The notes under the pieces were generated by a model, which worked only from the letters and a program-made list of their open reading frames with translations, searched no databases and was not told the origin of the DNA. DNA of 64,000 bases from HT1-32 sp040219025 (GTDB lineage Bacteria > Pseudomonadota > Alphaproteobacteria > Rhodospirillales > HT1-32): the NCBI GenBank assembly GCA_040219025.1, contig JAVJTE010000025.1, positions 62,001 through 126,000 of the forward strand. The letters are read 5' to 3'. Below, piece after piece: positions 32,965-41,221 of the stretch (its first letter is position 1; the number at the start of each line of letters is the position of its first letter). Position numbers and translations under genes: made by a program.

Positions 32965-34725
32965 TTAGCGTGACGGTTTCGCGATACCGGCCGGCGGGCT
33001 GTAGCGTTCGGAAATTCTGGCCCAGGCGCGGGCCCTGAACCAGGGGTCCCTGATCGAGCGCGCCAGATCAATCGCTTCAGACCGGTAGGCAATACCGGCA
33101 AAGCGGCCCTCCGCTCCATTCCCGAACTCCGCATCCAGGCTGCACAGCAGCCAGACACGGGCAAGCCGGTCAGGCACAGCGTCGATTGAACCGCGCGCAA
33201 CAGCCATCAGATCAGGTATCCCGGCCTTATCGTCCGGCCTCGTTTTGACAGAAAGCAAGCGCAGGGCGGCAACCGCCTTCAGCCTGTCATCGTCAATCTG
33301 CTGCAGGGCTTCTTCCGCTGCCTGCAGATCATCCAGCGCAATCCAGACATCGACAATCCGGGCAAACGCATAGGAGCGGGCGTAGGAGAGCTCGATACGG
33401 GATGCAATCATTACCGCCAGTTCGGCCAGTGGCAGCGCGCGGTCCGGATCCCGGTACACCAGCAATGCAAGCCGGGCCAGCCCTACCGCCTTGTAGCGCA
33501 GCTGGCGCACCCCGGCGAGAACAACCAGCGCCCGGTCACTGTCACCGGACCGGGCGTGGGCCAGTGCAAGGGCAATCCGGGCAGAAACCTGATCATCGTT
33601 CCGGGCGGCATAGGGCGCGAAAGCCTGTTCTGCTTCGTCCAGCCGGTCAAGCTCGGCCAGGCGCTCAACCAGCGCCAGTTCAGCGGCTCTCCGGGCCCCC
33701 GCCTCCACCGGAAGCAGCGCCCGGTAGTGATCGATCATCCCGGAATACTGTGCCTCGTTTCCCAGCTTCAGCCAGACGGAGGCGCTGCGCAGCAGGTCAT
33801 CTGGTGCCGTTTGCCTTCCGTCAGGACCACCGGTATCTGCCGCCCGCAATGCCTGCTCCGCCTCGTCAGGACGGCCATCCTGCAGATACAGTTCGGCAAT
33901 ATCCAGAAATGCCGCCGATTGCTGCTGCGGGTCCGGAATGGCGGCAGCAGTCTCCGCAGCCAGCGGCCCCGGCACCGCCCGGACAAGAGCACCGGCAATC
34001 CGGCGCATGCCGACGAGCACCGCCCGCGGATCCGACAGCTGCTGTGTCGTGGCCAGCGCATTGCCGAGATAACCAGCATTGGCCTGAGCGACCAGAATCT
34101 CGGAATAGGCCCAGTCCCGCTGCCTGTGATCGAGTACAGCATCGGCTGCCGCCAGGGCCTCCGTCAGCAGGCAGCGCGTCCCCGGGTCAGAAAAACAGCC
34201 TTCCGGATCGCGGTTCGATGTCACCGGAACCGCGACCGCCCTTTCCAGAAAATCACGCGTGTCCTTGCTGTCCTGCAATGCCCGCCGTGCCTGTTCCCGC
34301 TGTCTTTCAGTCGCACCGGCCAGACGTTCCTGCATCAGATCGACGTCAACCATCAGCGCCAGACGGTCGACCAGATCACGGGTCAGCAGAGGATCCGGTT
34401 CAAGCCGGTCCGACGGCACCGCAGGCCCGCCGGTAATGCCGGCCAGTGCCTCCGCCAGTTGCTGGTTGAAACGGCCATCCACAGGCCCGGCGTACCGGCC
34501 AAGCCGCGTCAGCAGTTCCTGGGCGCGGGTCACCGGCGGGTCGGGGTCCAGCAGCAGAACTGCACCGCCTGTCGTTGAACCCTGTCCGGAAAGTGCCGCG
34601 ACCTGAAGCAGTTCGCTTCCCGTGTCCGGCGACGCAGCAGGGGTTTGCTGCATCGCCATCAGCAAACAGGCGCTGACAAGCAATGTCGCAGTATAACCGG
34701 TTATGAGACCCTGCCGAATATCCAT
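32965..34725 (-). CDS. Periplasmic repeat-rich protein with peptidoglycan-binding-like segment
   Basis: A 586-residue protein not matched to a named family. An N-terminal hydrophobic segment (about 10-30, GYTATLLVSACLLMAM) looks like a signal peptide or anchor. Residues about 64-95, VTRAQELLTRLGRYAGPVDGRFNQQLAEAL, resemble a PG_binding_1 motif (LQ..L...G...G..DG.FG). From about 200 to the end are helical TPR-like repeats rich in Ala and Leu, for example SAAFLDIAELYLQDGRPDEAEQALRAAD and DDLQAAEEALQQIDDDRLKAVAALRLL. It could be an envelope scaffold. Leftward, 17 bases after the EamA gene ends the run, 87 bases before the cyclase. Confidence 0.7.
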   Translation of the reverse strand: MDIRQGLITGYTATLLVSACLLMAMQQTPAASPDTGSELLQVAALSGQGSTTGGAVLLLDPDPPVTRAQELLTRLGRYAGPVDGRFNQQLAEALAGITGGPAVPSDRLEPDPLLTRDLVDRLALMVDVDLMQERLAGATERQREQARRALQDSKDTRDFLERAVAVPVTSNRDPEGCFSDPGTRCLLTEALAAADAVLDHRQRDWAYSEILVAQANAGYLGNALATTQQLSDPRAVLVGMRRIAGALVRAVPGPLAAETAAAIPDPQQQSAAFLDIAELYLQDGRPDEAEQALRAADTGGPDGRQTAPDDLLRSASVWLKLGNEAQYSGMIDHYRALLPVEAGARRAAELALVERLAELDRLDEAEQAFAPYAARNDDQVSARIALALAHARSGDSDRALVVLAGVRQLRYKAVGLARLALLVYRDPDRALPLAELAVMIASRIELSYARSYAFARIVDVWIALDDLQAAEEALQQIDDDRLKAVAALRLLSVKTRPDDKAGIPDLMAVARGSIDAVPDRLARVWLLCSLDAEFGNGAEGRFAGIAYRSEAIDLARSIRDPWFRARAWARISERYSPPAGIAKPSR

Positions 34726-34741
34726 GACTGAATATAGTATG

Positions 34742-35632
34742 TCAGCGGACGGCCCGTCGCTTCGTAATTCTGCTGATGGTAATGCCGGCCATCACCAGTA
34801 TCAGGGCAATGGTCTCATTCAGGCCGATCGTCTCCCCCAGCAATATACCGCCCAGCAGGACACCGGTTACCGGAACGATGAAGTTGACCTGAGACATGAA
34901 GGACGCCCCTGCGTCGGAGATAATCCGGAACAGCAGCAACGCCGCCAGCGCCGTCGGGACGACCGCCAGATAGAGGATGATTGTCCACTCGCTCACGGAA
35001 TAAGTGAAATCCGGTACCGGCTCCAGCAGCAGAGCCAGTGGCGTGATCACAATGGCGGAGCAGATCATCGCTGCTGTGGTTCCGGCGTAAGGGTGCACAT
35101 GCGCCGTCCGTCTGGTCAGCACACTGGCCACCGCATAACAGACAGCCGCCCCCAGAATGGCCGCCTGAGCCACCAGTTCGTTCCCCAGCCCGGCAAGTGC
35201 ATCAACGCCGAACAGAACGGCGACCCCGCACAGGCCGACACCCAGACCCAGCGCCTTGAACAGGGTAATCCTGTCGTCACTTGTCAAAAAATGACTGAGG
35301 CACAGCGCCGTCAGCGGCGACACCGCCATCAGAATTGCCGCCGTGCCGCTTTCCACCACCTGCTCCCCCCAGTTGATCAGGAAGAATGGCAGGGCCGAGT
35401 TCAGACAGCCGACAACCGCGAGAATCATCCAGGTCGACAGATCGCCAGGCAGCCGGTAGCCGCGCCATCGCACAAACCCCAGCAACAATATTGCCGCAAT
35501 AACGATGCGGATGGCTGCCAGATTGAGCGGAAGGATAAACTCCATTGCCGCACGAATTCCGGTAAATGATGACCCCCAGATCATCCCCAGCAAACCGAGA
35601 CGCATGTAATCAGAGGCGATTGGTGACCGCAT
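34742..35632 (-). CDS. EamA/DMT-family transporter
   Basis: A 296-residue transporter with ten predicted helices and two EamA domains. The ATG at 35632 has an AGGAGA site 8 bases before it and is preferred over an upstream ATG that would add 28 hydrophilic residues. The first helix ends in the hallmark GMIWGSSFTGIRAAMEF, and the second repeat has VPTALAALLLFRIISDAGASFMSQVNFIVPVTGVLLGGILLGE, typical of RhaT/EamA exporters. The substrate is unknown. The 3' end is 17 bases from the repeat protein gene, with which it may be co-transcribed. Confidence 0.87.
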   Translation of the reverse strand: MRSPIASDYMRLGLLGMIWGSSFTGIRAAMEFILPLNLAAIRIVIAAILLLGFVRWRGYRLPGDLSTWMILAVVGCLNSALPFFLINWGEQVVESGTAAILMAVSPLTALCLSHFLTSDDRITLFKALGLGVGLCGVAVLFGVDALAGLGNELVAQAAILGAAVCYAVASVLTRRTAHVHPYAGTTAAMICSAIVITPLALLLEPVPDFTYSVSEWTIILYLAVVPTALAALLLFRIISDAGASFMSQVNFIVPVTGVLLGGILLGETIGLNETIALILVMAGITISRITKRRAVR

Positions 35633-35807
35633 CCGGTTTCTCTCCTGACAACGATAAGTGGTCTTGTCCGGACCAATACAATCCGGCTTTGCAATCAATG
35701 CGAAGCAGGGTTGCATGCACTTCTGCCGACCGGCAGGTCAAGTAAAAGAGCACCGATAATAGACTGAAATTTCAGAGCTTCATGGAATTTCGTGATTGGA
35801 TAGCCTG

Positions 35808-35835
35808 TTGACGAAGCCCCACGTTGTGTTAGCGT
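35808..35835 (+). promoter_or_regulatory. Candidate aapJ promoter
   Basis: TTGACG at 35808-35813 is a good -35 match. About 16 bases later TAGCGT at 35830-35835 is a weak -10. The predicted leader would be about 85 bases and includes a T-rich stretch and a possible weak stem between TAGCTT and AAAGCTA. The call is tentative; nothing else in the 294-base gap between the EamA gene and aapJ was recognised. Confidence 0.35.
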
Positions 35836-35926
35836 TTTTACCTGTAGCTTGATGGGGGGTCCGTTTTTCGGGCCGAAAGCTACGATCCAACACGACCAGC
35901 TCTAAAGAGAACAGGGAGTTTCAGTA

Positions 35927-36946
35927 ATGAGCACATTGAAGATTTTCGCAGCGGCAGCCGCCGGTGCAGCGCTCTTCGCGGGAGCCGCCACGGCAGCCAC
36001 CCTCGATGACGTGAAAGCAAAAGGTTTCCTCCAGTGCGGTGTGAGCCAGGGTCTGCCCGGCTTCTCCAATCCGGATTCAAACGGTAACTGGTCAGGTATC
36101 GACGTTGACCTGTGCCGGGCCGTTGCGGCCGCCGTCTTCGGCGATGCCACCAAGGTCAAGTACACACCGCTTTCGGCGAAAGAGCGTTTCACCGCTCTGC
36201 AGTCCGGCGAAATTGACCTTCTGTCGCGTAACACGACATGGACCAACACCCGCGACACATCGCTGGGTCTCGATTTCGTTGGCGTCAACTATTATGACGG
36301 CCAGGGCCTGATGGTTCGTAAAAGCCTCGGTGTGAAAAGCGCCAAGGAACTCAGCGGCGCCGCCGTCTGCACCAACACCGGCACCACGACCGAACTGAAC
36401 GTGTCCGATTACTTCCGCGCCAACAAGATGGAGCTGAAGCTGGTCGCGTTTGAAAAGGCTGATGAAGTTGTCCAGGCCTATGACTCCGGCCGTTGCGACG
36501 TCTACACCACTGACCAGTCGGGTCTGGCTGCACAGCGTACCAAGCTGGCCAAGCCGGACGATCACGTAGTTCTGCCGGAAATCATTTCCAAAGAGCCGCT
36601 TGGTCCGGTTGTCCGTCAGGGCGACGACGTTTGGGCTGACATCGTCCGCTGGACGCTGAATGCCATGATTACCGCCGAAGAATTCGGTGTGACATCTGCC
36701 AATGTCGGCGAAATGGCCGAATCCAAGAACCCGGAAATCGGTCGCCTCCTCGGCACCACCGATGGCGCCATGTGCACCAACCTCGGTCTTGATGCCACCT
36801 GCTTCGCTGCTGCGATCAAACAGGTTGGTAACTATTCGGAATCGTTCGAGCGCAATGTCGGTCCGAAGACCGCACTGGGCCTCGGCCGTAACCTGAACGC
36901 CCTGTGGTCACAGGGTGGCCTGATGTACTCACCGCCGTTCCGGTGA
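35927..36946 (+). CDS. aapJ: General L-amino acid ABC transporter substrate-binding protein AapJ
   Basis: A 339-residue periplasmic binding protein with a signal peptide cleaved near residue 23 (GAATA/ATLDD). It has the AapJ/BztA hallmarks VKAKGFLQCGVSQGLPGFSNPDSNGNW, SGIDVDLCRAVAAAVFGD, RFTALQSGEIDLLSRNTTWT and the final NRNVGPKT-like segment ERNVGPKTALGLGRNLNALW. It binds a wide range of L-amino acids. It is the first gene of aapJQMP and is followed by a strong hairpin that may make it more abundant than the membrane genes. Confidence 0.96.
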   Translation: MSTLKIFAAAAAGAALFAGAATAATLDDVKAKGFLQCGVSQGLPGFSNPDSNGNWSGIDVDLCRAVAAAVFGDATKVKYTPLSAKERFTALQSGEIDLLSRNTTWTNTRDTSLGLDFVGVNYYDGQGLMVRKSLGVKSAKELSGAAVCTNTGTTTELNVSDYFRANKMELKLVAFEKADEVVQAYDSGRCDVYTTDQSGLAAQRTKLAKPDDHVVLPEIISKEPLGPVVRQGDDVWADIVRWTLNAMITAEEFGVTSANVGEMAESKNPEIGRLLGTTDGAMCTNLGLDATCFAAAIKQVGNYSESFERNVGPKTALGLGRNLNALWSQGGLMYSPPFR

Positions 36947-36962
36947 GCCGGGTCTGAAGTCC

Positions 36963-37001
36963 GGGGGATGCCTGTTTCACAGGTATCCCCCTCTTCTGTT
37001 T
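36963..37001 (+). terminator. Intercistronic hairpin between aapJ and aapQ
   Basis: A near-perfect stem: GGGGGAT (36963-36969) and CCTGT (36971-36975) pair with ACAGG (36979-36983) and ATCCCCC (36985-36991), with a TTC loop and one G-T mismatch. It is followed by TCTTCTGTTT. It lies in the 104-base gap between aapJ and aapQ. Such hairpins behave as partial terminators or protect the 3' end of the binding-protein message, so that more binding protein than permease is made. The T-run is imperfect, which suits partial rather than full termination. Confidence 0.75.
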
Positions 37002-37050
37002 GAACAACTGAACGGTCTCCGTTCGACACCATGGCTTTCAGGGGGGCTTT

Positions 37051-38256
37051 ATGGCTGTTGATACGAAACCCGCACAGGGCGATGGACCACCTAAGGCGAA
37101 GGTGGCTATCTGGAATGATCCTGTAGCACGGGGCATTTTTTTCCAGCTTTTGCTTATCGTGGCGATTGTCTGGTTTGGTTATTTCCTTTTTTCCAACACG
37201 GTCGCGAACCTTGAGCGCCAGAATATTGCGTCTGGCTTCGGCTTTCTGAGTTCAGAAGCCGGGTTCAACATCATTCAGACACCGATCGAATATACGGAGG
37301 CTTCCAGTTACGGAACCGTCTTCCTGATCGGGCTGATCAACACCGTCATTGTTGCCGTGATCGGCTGCGTACTGGCAACCATTCTCGGCTTCATCATGGG
37401 GGTTGCCCGGTTGTCTTCCAACTGGCTGGTCTCCAATCTCGCCGCTGTCTATATCGAGATATTCCGGAACGTTCCGCTGCTGCTGCAGATATTCTTCTGG
37501 TATTTCGCGGTGTTGCGGTCACTGCCCGATTTCCGGGACAGCCTGACAATGTTCGGTGAGTCAGCCTTTCTGAACAATCGCGGTCTGTATATTCCGCGAC
37601 TGGTTCCCGAAGACGGGTTCGGACTGATTATCATCGCCTTCGGGCTCGGTATCGTCGCAACCATCTTTGTGGCCAAATGGGCCAAGAAGCGCCAGGAAGC
37701 AACCGGCGAGCAATTCCCGGTTTTCTGGACAGCCGTTGGCCTGATCATCGGCCTGCCGATTGTTGTCACCCTGCTCAGCGGCAGTCCCTTTACCTGGGAA
37801 TATCCGACACGGTCCCGCTTCAATCTTTCGGGCGGTATCACCCTGATCCCCGAATTGATGTCACTGGTGGCTGCCCTTTCGATCTATACGGCATCCTTCA
37901 TCGCCGAGAACGTGCGGTCGGGCATCGAGTCCGTCAGCCACGGCCAGACAGAGGCCGCCGGGGCGCTCGGCCTGCGTAACGGGCCCACGCTGCGTCTGGT
38001 TGTCATTCCGCAGGCCATGCGGGTGATTATCCCGCCCCTGACCTCGCAATATCTCAATCTGACAAAGAACTCGTCACTGGCTGCGGCGATTGCCTATCCC
38101 GATCTGGTGTCGATCTTTGCCGGCACCACACTGAACCAGACCGGACAGGCCGTCGAAGTGCTCTGTATGGTTCTGGCGGTCTATCTCGGCATCAGTCTCA
38201 TCATCTCGACCCTGATGAACTGGTATAATGACAAAATGGCTTTGGTGGAGAGGTGA
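37051..38256 (+). CDS. aapQ: General L-amino acid ABC transporter permease AapQ
   Basis: A 401-residue permease of the His/Glu/Gln family with an N-terminal cytoplasmic stretch, an early membrane helix (about 29-48) and a long periplasmic loop. The core has IEIFRNVPLLLQIFFWYF near 132-149 and the EAA-type loop ESVSHGQTEAAGALGLRNGPTLRLVVIPQAMRVIIPPLTSQYLNL. The pairing with AapM and AapP fixes the identity. Its stop is 1 base before the aapM start, so translation is likely coupled. Confidence 0.95.
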   Translation: MAVDTKPAQGDGPPKAKVAIWNDPVARGIFFQLLLIVAIVWFGYFLFSNTVANLERQNIASGFGFLSSEAGFNIIQTPIEYTEASSYGTVFLIGLINTVIVAVIGCVLATILGFIMGVARLSSNWLVSNLAAVYIEIFRNVPLLLQIFFWYFAVLRSLPDFRDSLTMFGESAFLNNRGLYIPRLVPEDGFGLIIIAFGLGIVATIFVAKWAKKRQEATGEQFPVFWTAVGLIIGLPIVVTLLSGSPFTWEYPTRSRFNLSGGITLIPELMSLVAALSIYTASFIAENVRSGIESVSHGQTEAAGALGLRNGPTLRLVVIPQAMRVIIPPLTSQYLNLTKNSSLAAAIAYPDLVSIFAGTTLNQTGQAVEVLCMVLAVYLGISLIISTLMNWYNDKMALVER

Positions 38257-38257
38257 C

Positions 38258-39370
38258 ATGAGCGCAACATTTACGCCAAAACCCGCCCGCCCTGCCCCGA
38301 CCAGTACGACCGGATTTATCGGCTGGCTGCGGCAGAGCCTGTTCAGTTCCATCGCCAACTCGGTGCTGACGTTTTTCTGTCTGGGGCTGATCGTCTGGTA
38401 TGTACCGGGCATTCTCGACTGGCTGTTCTTCAGTGCAACATGGGTCGGTGAAACGGCTGCGGACTGCAAATATGAAGGGGCCGGTGCCTGCTGGGTCTAT
38501 GTCGGAGAGTGGTGGAACTACTTCATGTATCTCCGCTATCCGGTGGAGGAACAGTGGCGGATCGACACGATGTACATCATCGCCATTCTGGCAGGTGTAC
38601 CACTGTTGCTGCCGATGGTTCCGCGCAAGATCAAGATGATCCTGGGTGTCTTTCTGCTGATCCCCTTCCCGGTCATCTCGTTCTTCATGTTTGTCGGGGG
38701 CAGCTTCGGCCTGACCTACATCGAGACCAATCTCTGGGGCGGGATGTTCCTGACGCTGGTGATTGCGATCACCGGTATTGTCGCCTCCCTGCCACTGGGC
38801 ATTCTGCTGGCACTCGGGCGCCGGTCGCAAATGCCGGCTGTCCGGTCGGTCTGCGTGGTGTTTATCGAGTTCTGGCGCGGCATCCCGCTGATTACGGTGC
38901 TGTTCATGTCCTCGGTGATGCTGCCGCTGTTCCTGCCGGAAGGCGTGAACTTCGACAAACTGCTCCGTGCGCTGATCGGCGTGGCACTCTTTTCGTCAGC
39001 CTATATGGCGGAAGTGATACGCGGCGGACTTCAGGCCATTCCGAAAGGTCAGTACGAGGCGGCTTCCGCTCTCGGCCTGAACTTCTGGAAATCGATGGGC
39101 CTGATCATTCTGCCGCAGGCGCTGAAAATCGTTATCCCTGGTATCGTCAATACCTTCATCGGCCTGTTCAAGGACACCACACTTGTCCTGATCATCGGTC
39201 TGTTCGACCTGCTGGGCGCGGTTCAGTCCAGCTTCTCGAACCCCGACTGGAAAGACTTTCCGCATGAAGGTTATGTATTTGCCGCCTTTGCCTTCTGGGT
39301 CTTCTGTTTCGGGATGTCGCGTTATTCAATCGCTCTCGAACACAAGCTCCATACCGGGCACAAGCGCTAG
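38258..39370 (+). CDS. aapM: General L-amino acid ABC transporter permease AapM
   Basis: A 370-residue permease beginning MSATFTPKPARPAPTST at the ATG at 38258, one base after the aapQ stop and behind the site GGAGAGG. It carries EFWRGIPLITVLFMSSVMLPLF and the loop GGLQAIPKGQYEAASALGLNFWKSMGLIILPQALKIVIPGIVNTFIGLFKDTTL, a strong EAA-type match to AapM/BztC. It forms the heterodimeric channel with AapQ. The gene is followed after 11 bases by the ATPase gene. Confidence 0.95.
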   Translation: MSATFTPKPARPAPTSTTGFIGWLRQSLFSSIANSVLTFFCLGLIVWYVPGILDWLFFSATWVGETAADCKYEGAGACWVYVGEWWNYFMYLRYPVEEQWRIDTMYIIAILAGVPLLLPMVPRKIKMILGVFLLIPFPVISFFMFVGGSFGLTYIETNLWGGMFLTLVIAITGIVASLPLGILLALGRRSQMPAVRSVCVVFIEFWRGIPLITVLFMSSVMLPLFLPEGVNFDKLLRALIGVALFSSAYMAEVIRGGLQAIPKGQYEAASALGLNFWKSMGLIILPQALKIVIPGIVNTFIGLFKDTTLVLIIGLFDLLGAVQSSFSNPDWKDFPHEGYVFAAFAFWVFCFGMSRYSIALEHKLHTGHKR

Positions 39371-39381
39371 GAGACTGACAA

Positions 39382-40128
39382 ATGGCTACTGAAAATCTGG
39401 CTATCGAACTGAAAGACATGAACAAGTGGTACGGTCAGTTCCACGTGCTCAAGGACATCAACCTGCAGGTCGCACGCGGCGAGCGTATCGTGATCTGCGG
39501 CCCCTCCGGATCGGGTAAATCCACCATGATCCGCTGTATCAACAGGCTGGAAGAGCATCAGGAAGGCCAGATCATTGTCGATGGCAATGAGCTGACAAAC
39601 GACCTGAAGAAGATCGACGAAATCCGTCGTGAAGTCGGCATGGTGTTCCAGCACTTCAACCTGTTTCCGCATCTGACCATTCTGCAGAACTGCACCCTCG
39701 CACCGATCTGGGTTCGCAAGATGCCGAAGAAACAGGCGGAAGAGGCCGCGATGAAATATCTGACCCGGGTCAAGATCCCCGAGCAGGCACACAAATATCC
39801 GGGCCAGCTTTCCGGTGGTCAGCAGCAGCGTGTGGCCATTGCCCGCTCGCTCTGCATGAACCCCCGGATCATGCTGTTTGATGAACCGACATCGGCCCTT
39901 GATCCGGAAATGATTTCCGAAGTTCTCGACACCATGGTGTCGCTGGCGGAAGAAGGCATGACGATGCTGTGTGTGACCCATGAAATGGGCTTCGCACGGA
40001 AAGTCGCCGACCGGGTCATCTTCATGGATGCCGGTGAGATTGTTGAAGAAAACAACCCGGAAGAATTCTTCAACAACCCGCAGAATGACCGCACAAAACT
40101 CTTCCTGAGCCAGATTCTGGGTCATTAA
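39382..40128 (+). CDS. aapP: General L-amino acid ABC transporter ATPase AapP
   Basis: A 248-residue ABC ATPase of the polar amino-acid class. It has Walker A GPSGSGKST (40-48), Q-loop VFQHFNLFPHLT, signature LSGGQ (143-147), Walker B IMLFDEPTSALDP and the switch histidine in MLCVTHEMGFA. The sequence is nearly identical in pattern to GlnQ/AapP proteins. It completes the operon; the next gene, nrtS, follows after 19 bases. Confidence 0.96.
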   Translation: MATENLAIELKDMNKWYGQFHVLKDINLQVARGERIVICGPSGSGKSTMIRCINRLEEHQEGQIIVDGNELTNDLKKIDEIRREVGMVFQHFNLFPHLTILQNCTLAPIWVRKMPKKQAEEAAMKYLTRVKIPEQAHKYPGQLSGGQQQRVAIARSLCMNPRIMLFDEPTSALDPEMISEVLDTMVSLAEEGMTMLCVTHEMGFARKVADRVIFMDAGEIVEENNPEEFFNNPQNDRTKLFLSQILGH

Positions 40129-40147
40129 CTCTGGTCAGACCGGTCAT

Positions 40148-40366
40148 ATGGGAATGAAACTGCGACGCCCGACGGTCCCGATGGTTCGTCGGGCGATTTG
40201 CATCGCATCGGTCGTCGGCCCCACCCTGGTTCTCATCAACCAGGGTGATCTGCTGTTCGGCGAAGGTACACTCAACTACGCTAAAGCGGCACTGACGGCA
40301 CTGGTGCCCTTCTGCGTTTCAATGTTCAGTGCCATGGCGACAACGGAAGAAACATGCAGACCATAA
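40148..40366 (+). CDS. nrtS: NrtS-family small membrane protein
   Basis: A 72-residue protein with two hydrophobic segments (about 17-35 and 46-64). The pattern RRAICIASVVGPTLVLINQGDLL followed by AALTALVPFCVSMFSA matches the small NrtS family described as nitrate/nitrite transporters. Annotated start is the ATG at 40148; an ATG at 40181 would begin directly before the first helix and would place the start within the 3' arm region of a hairpin (40166-40195). Its last 13 bases overlap the start of the FAH-family gene. Confidence 0.7.
   Translation: MGMKLRRPTVPMVRRAICIASVVGPTLVLINQGDLLFGEGTLNYAKAALTALVPFCVSMFSAMATTEETCRP
40166..40195 (+). terminator. Hairpin after aapP, inside the 5' part of nrtS
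   Basis: A perfect 9-base stem, CGCCCGACG (40166-40174) and CGTCGGGCG (40187-40195), with a 12-base loop, followed by ATTTGCATC. It lies 38 bases after the aapP stop and could end the aap transcript. No long T-run follows, so termination would be weak or Rho-assisted. It overlaps the assumed nrtS coding region, which might mean nrtS starts later or that the hairpin limits its translation. Confidence 0.5.
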
Positions 40367-41127
40367 GATTTCAGGATGGCGATTCTGCCCCCCAGTTTGG
40401 TGTCCTTGATGGTGACCGGATCCACCCGCTCCCCGACGCGCCCTGGTTCGGTATGGGGATGGTCGGCAATCCGGTACCGCTTGCCGTTGTAAAGCTGCTG
40501 GCACCGGTGACACCCCAGCGCATTTTCTGCGTCGGTCTGAACTACCGGGCACATGCCGCTGAAATGAAGCTGGACCTGCCGACGCGGCCGATGCTGTTCA
40601 CCAAACCCTCAACCACGGTTGTCGGGCCGGACAGCAATATCGAATATCCGCATGAAGCGGAAATCGTTCATCACGAAGCCGAACTGGCAGTGGTTATCGG
40701 AACCGCCGGACGGCGCATCCCTGTTGAATCGGCGCTGGATCACGTCTTCGGCTATACGGCAGCCAACGATGTCAGTGAACGTGTCATCCAGAAGGCAGAG
40801 ATGGCCTCCGGTGCCCTGCTGATCTGCAAGGGCTATGACAGCTTCTGCCCGCTCGGTCCCGTGATCGAGACCGAACTCGATCCGTCCGGCCTGGATATCG
40901 CCTGCCGGGTGAACGGCAAAACCCGCCAGAATTCCAATACATCCGATTTCATTTTCACCGTTCCGCAGATTATCGCCGATATCAGCGCGGCAATCACCCT
41001 GCTGCCGGGCGATGTCATCCTGACCGGAACCCCGGAAGGGGTTGGACCGATCAGCCCCGGAGACACTGTCGAAATTGAAATTGCCGGTATCGGCGTGCTG
41101 CAGAATCGGGTCGTCGCAGAATCCTGA
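40354..41127 (+). CDS. Fumarylacetoacetate hydrolase family protein
   Basis: A 257-residue FAH-family enzyme. The metal and catalytic region is HEAELAVVIGTAGRRIP (E-x-E type, near residues 107-125), with FCVGLNYRAHAAEMK earlier and the family signature ILTGTPEGVGPISPGDTVEIEIAGIG near the end. Members hydrolyse or decarboxylate acylpyruvates and ring-cleavage products such as 2-hydroxyhepta-2,4-diene-1,7-dioate. The substrate is not fixed here. Its start is inside nrtS, so the two may be co-translated. Confidence 0.9.
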   Translation: MQTIRFQDGDSAPQFGVLDGDRIHPLPDAPWFGMGMVGNPVPLAVVKLLAPVTPQRIFCVGLNYRAHAAEMKLDLPTRPMLFTKPSTTVVGPDSNIEYPHEAEIVHHEAELAVVIGTAGRRIPVESALDHVFGYTAANDVSERVIQKAEMASGALLICKGYDSFCPLGPVIETELDPSGLDIACRVNGKTRQNSNTSDFIFTVPQIIADISAAITLLPGDVILTGTPEGVGPISPGDTVEIEIAGIGVLQNRVVAES

Positions 41128-41221
41128 CGCATGCGCTGACCGATAAATCAGCAACCTCCGTTACAACAGGCGCCGGAAGCTTGCGGGATGTCCGGGAGCG
41201 CCGTCCTTCCCGCAGGTATCA

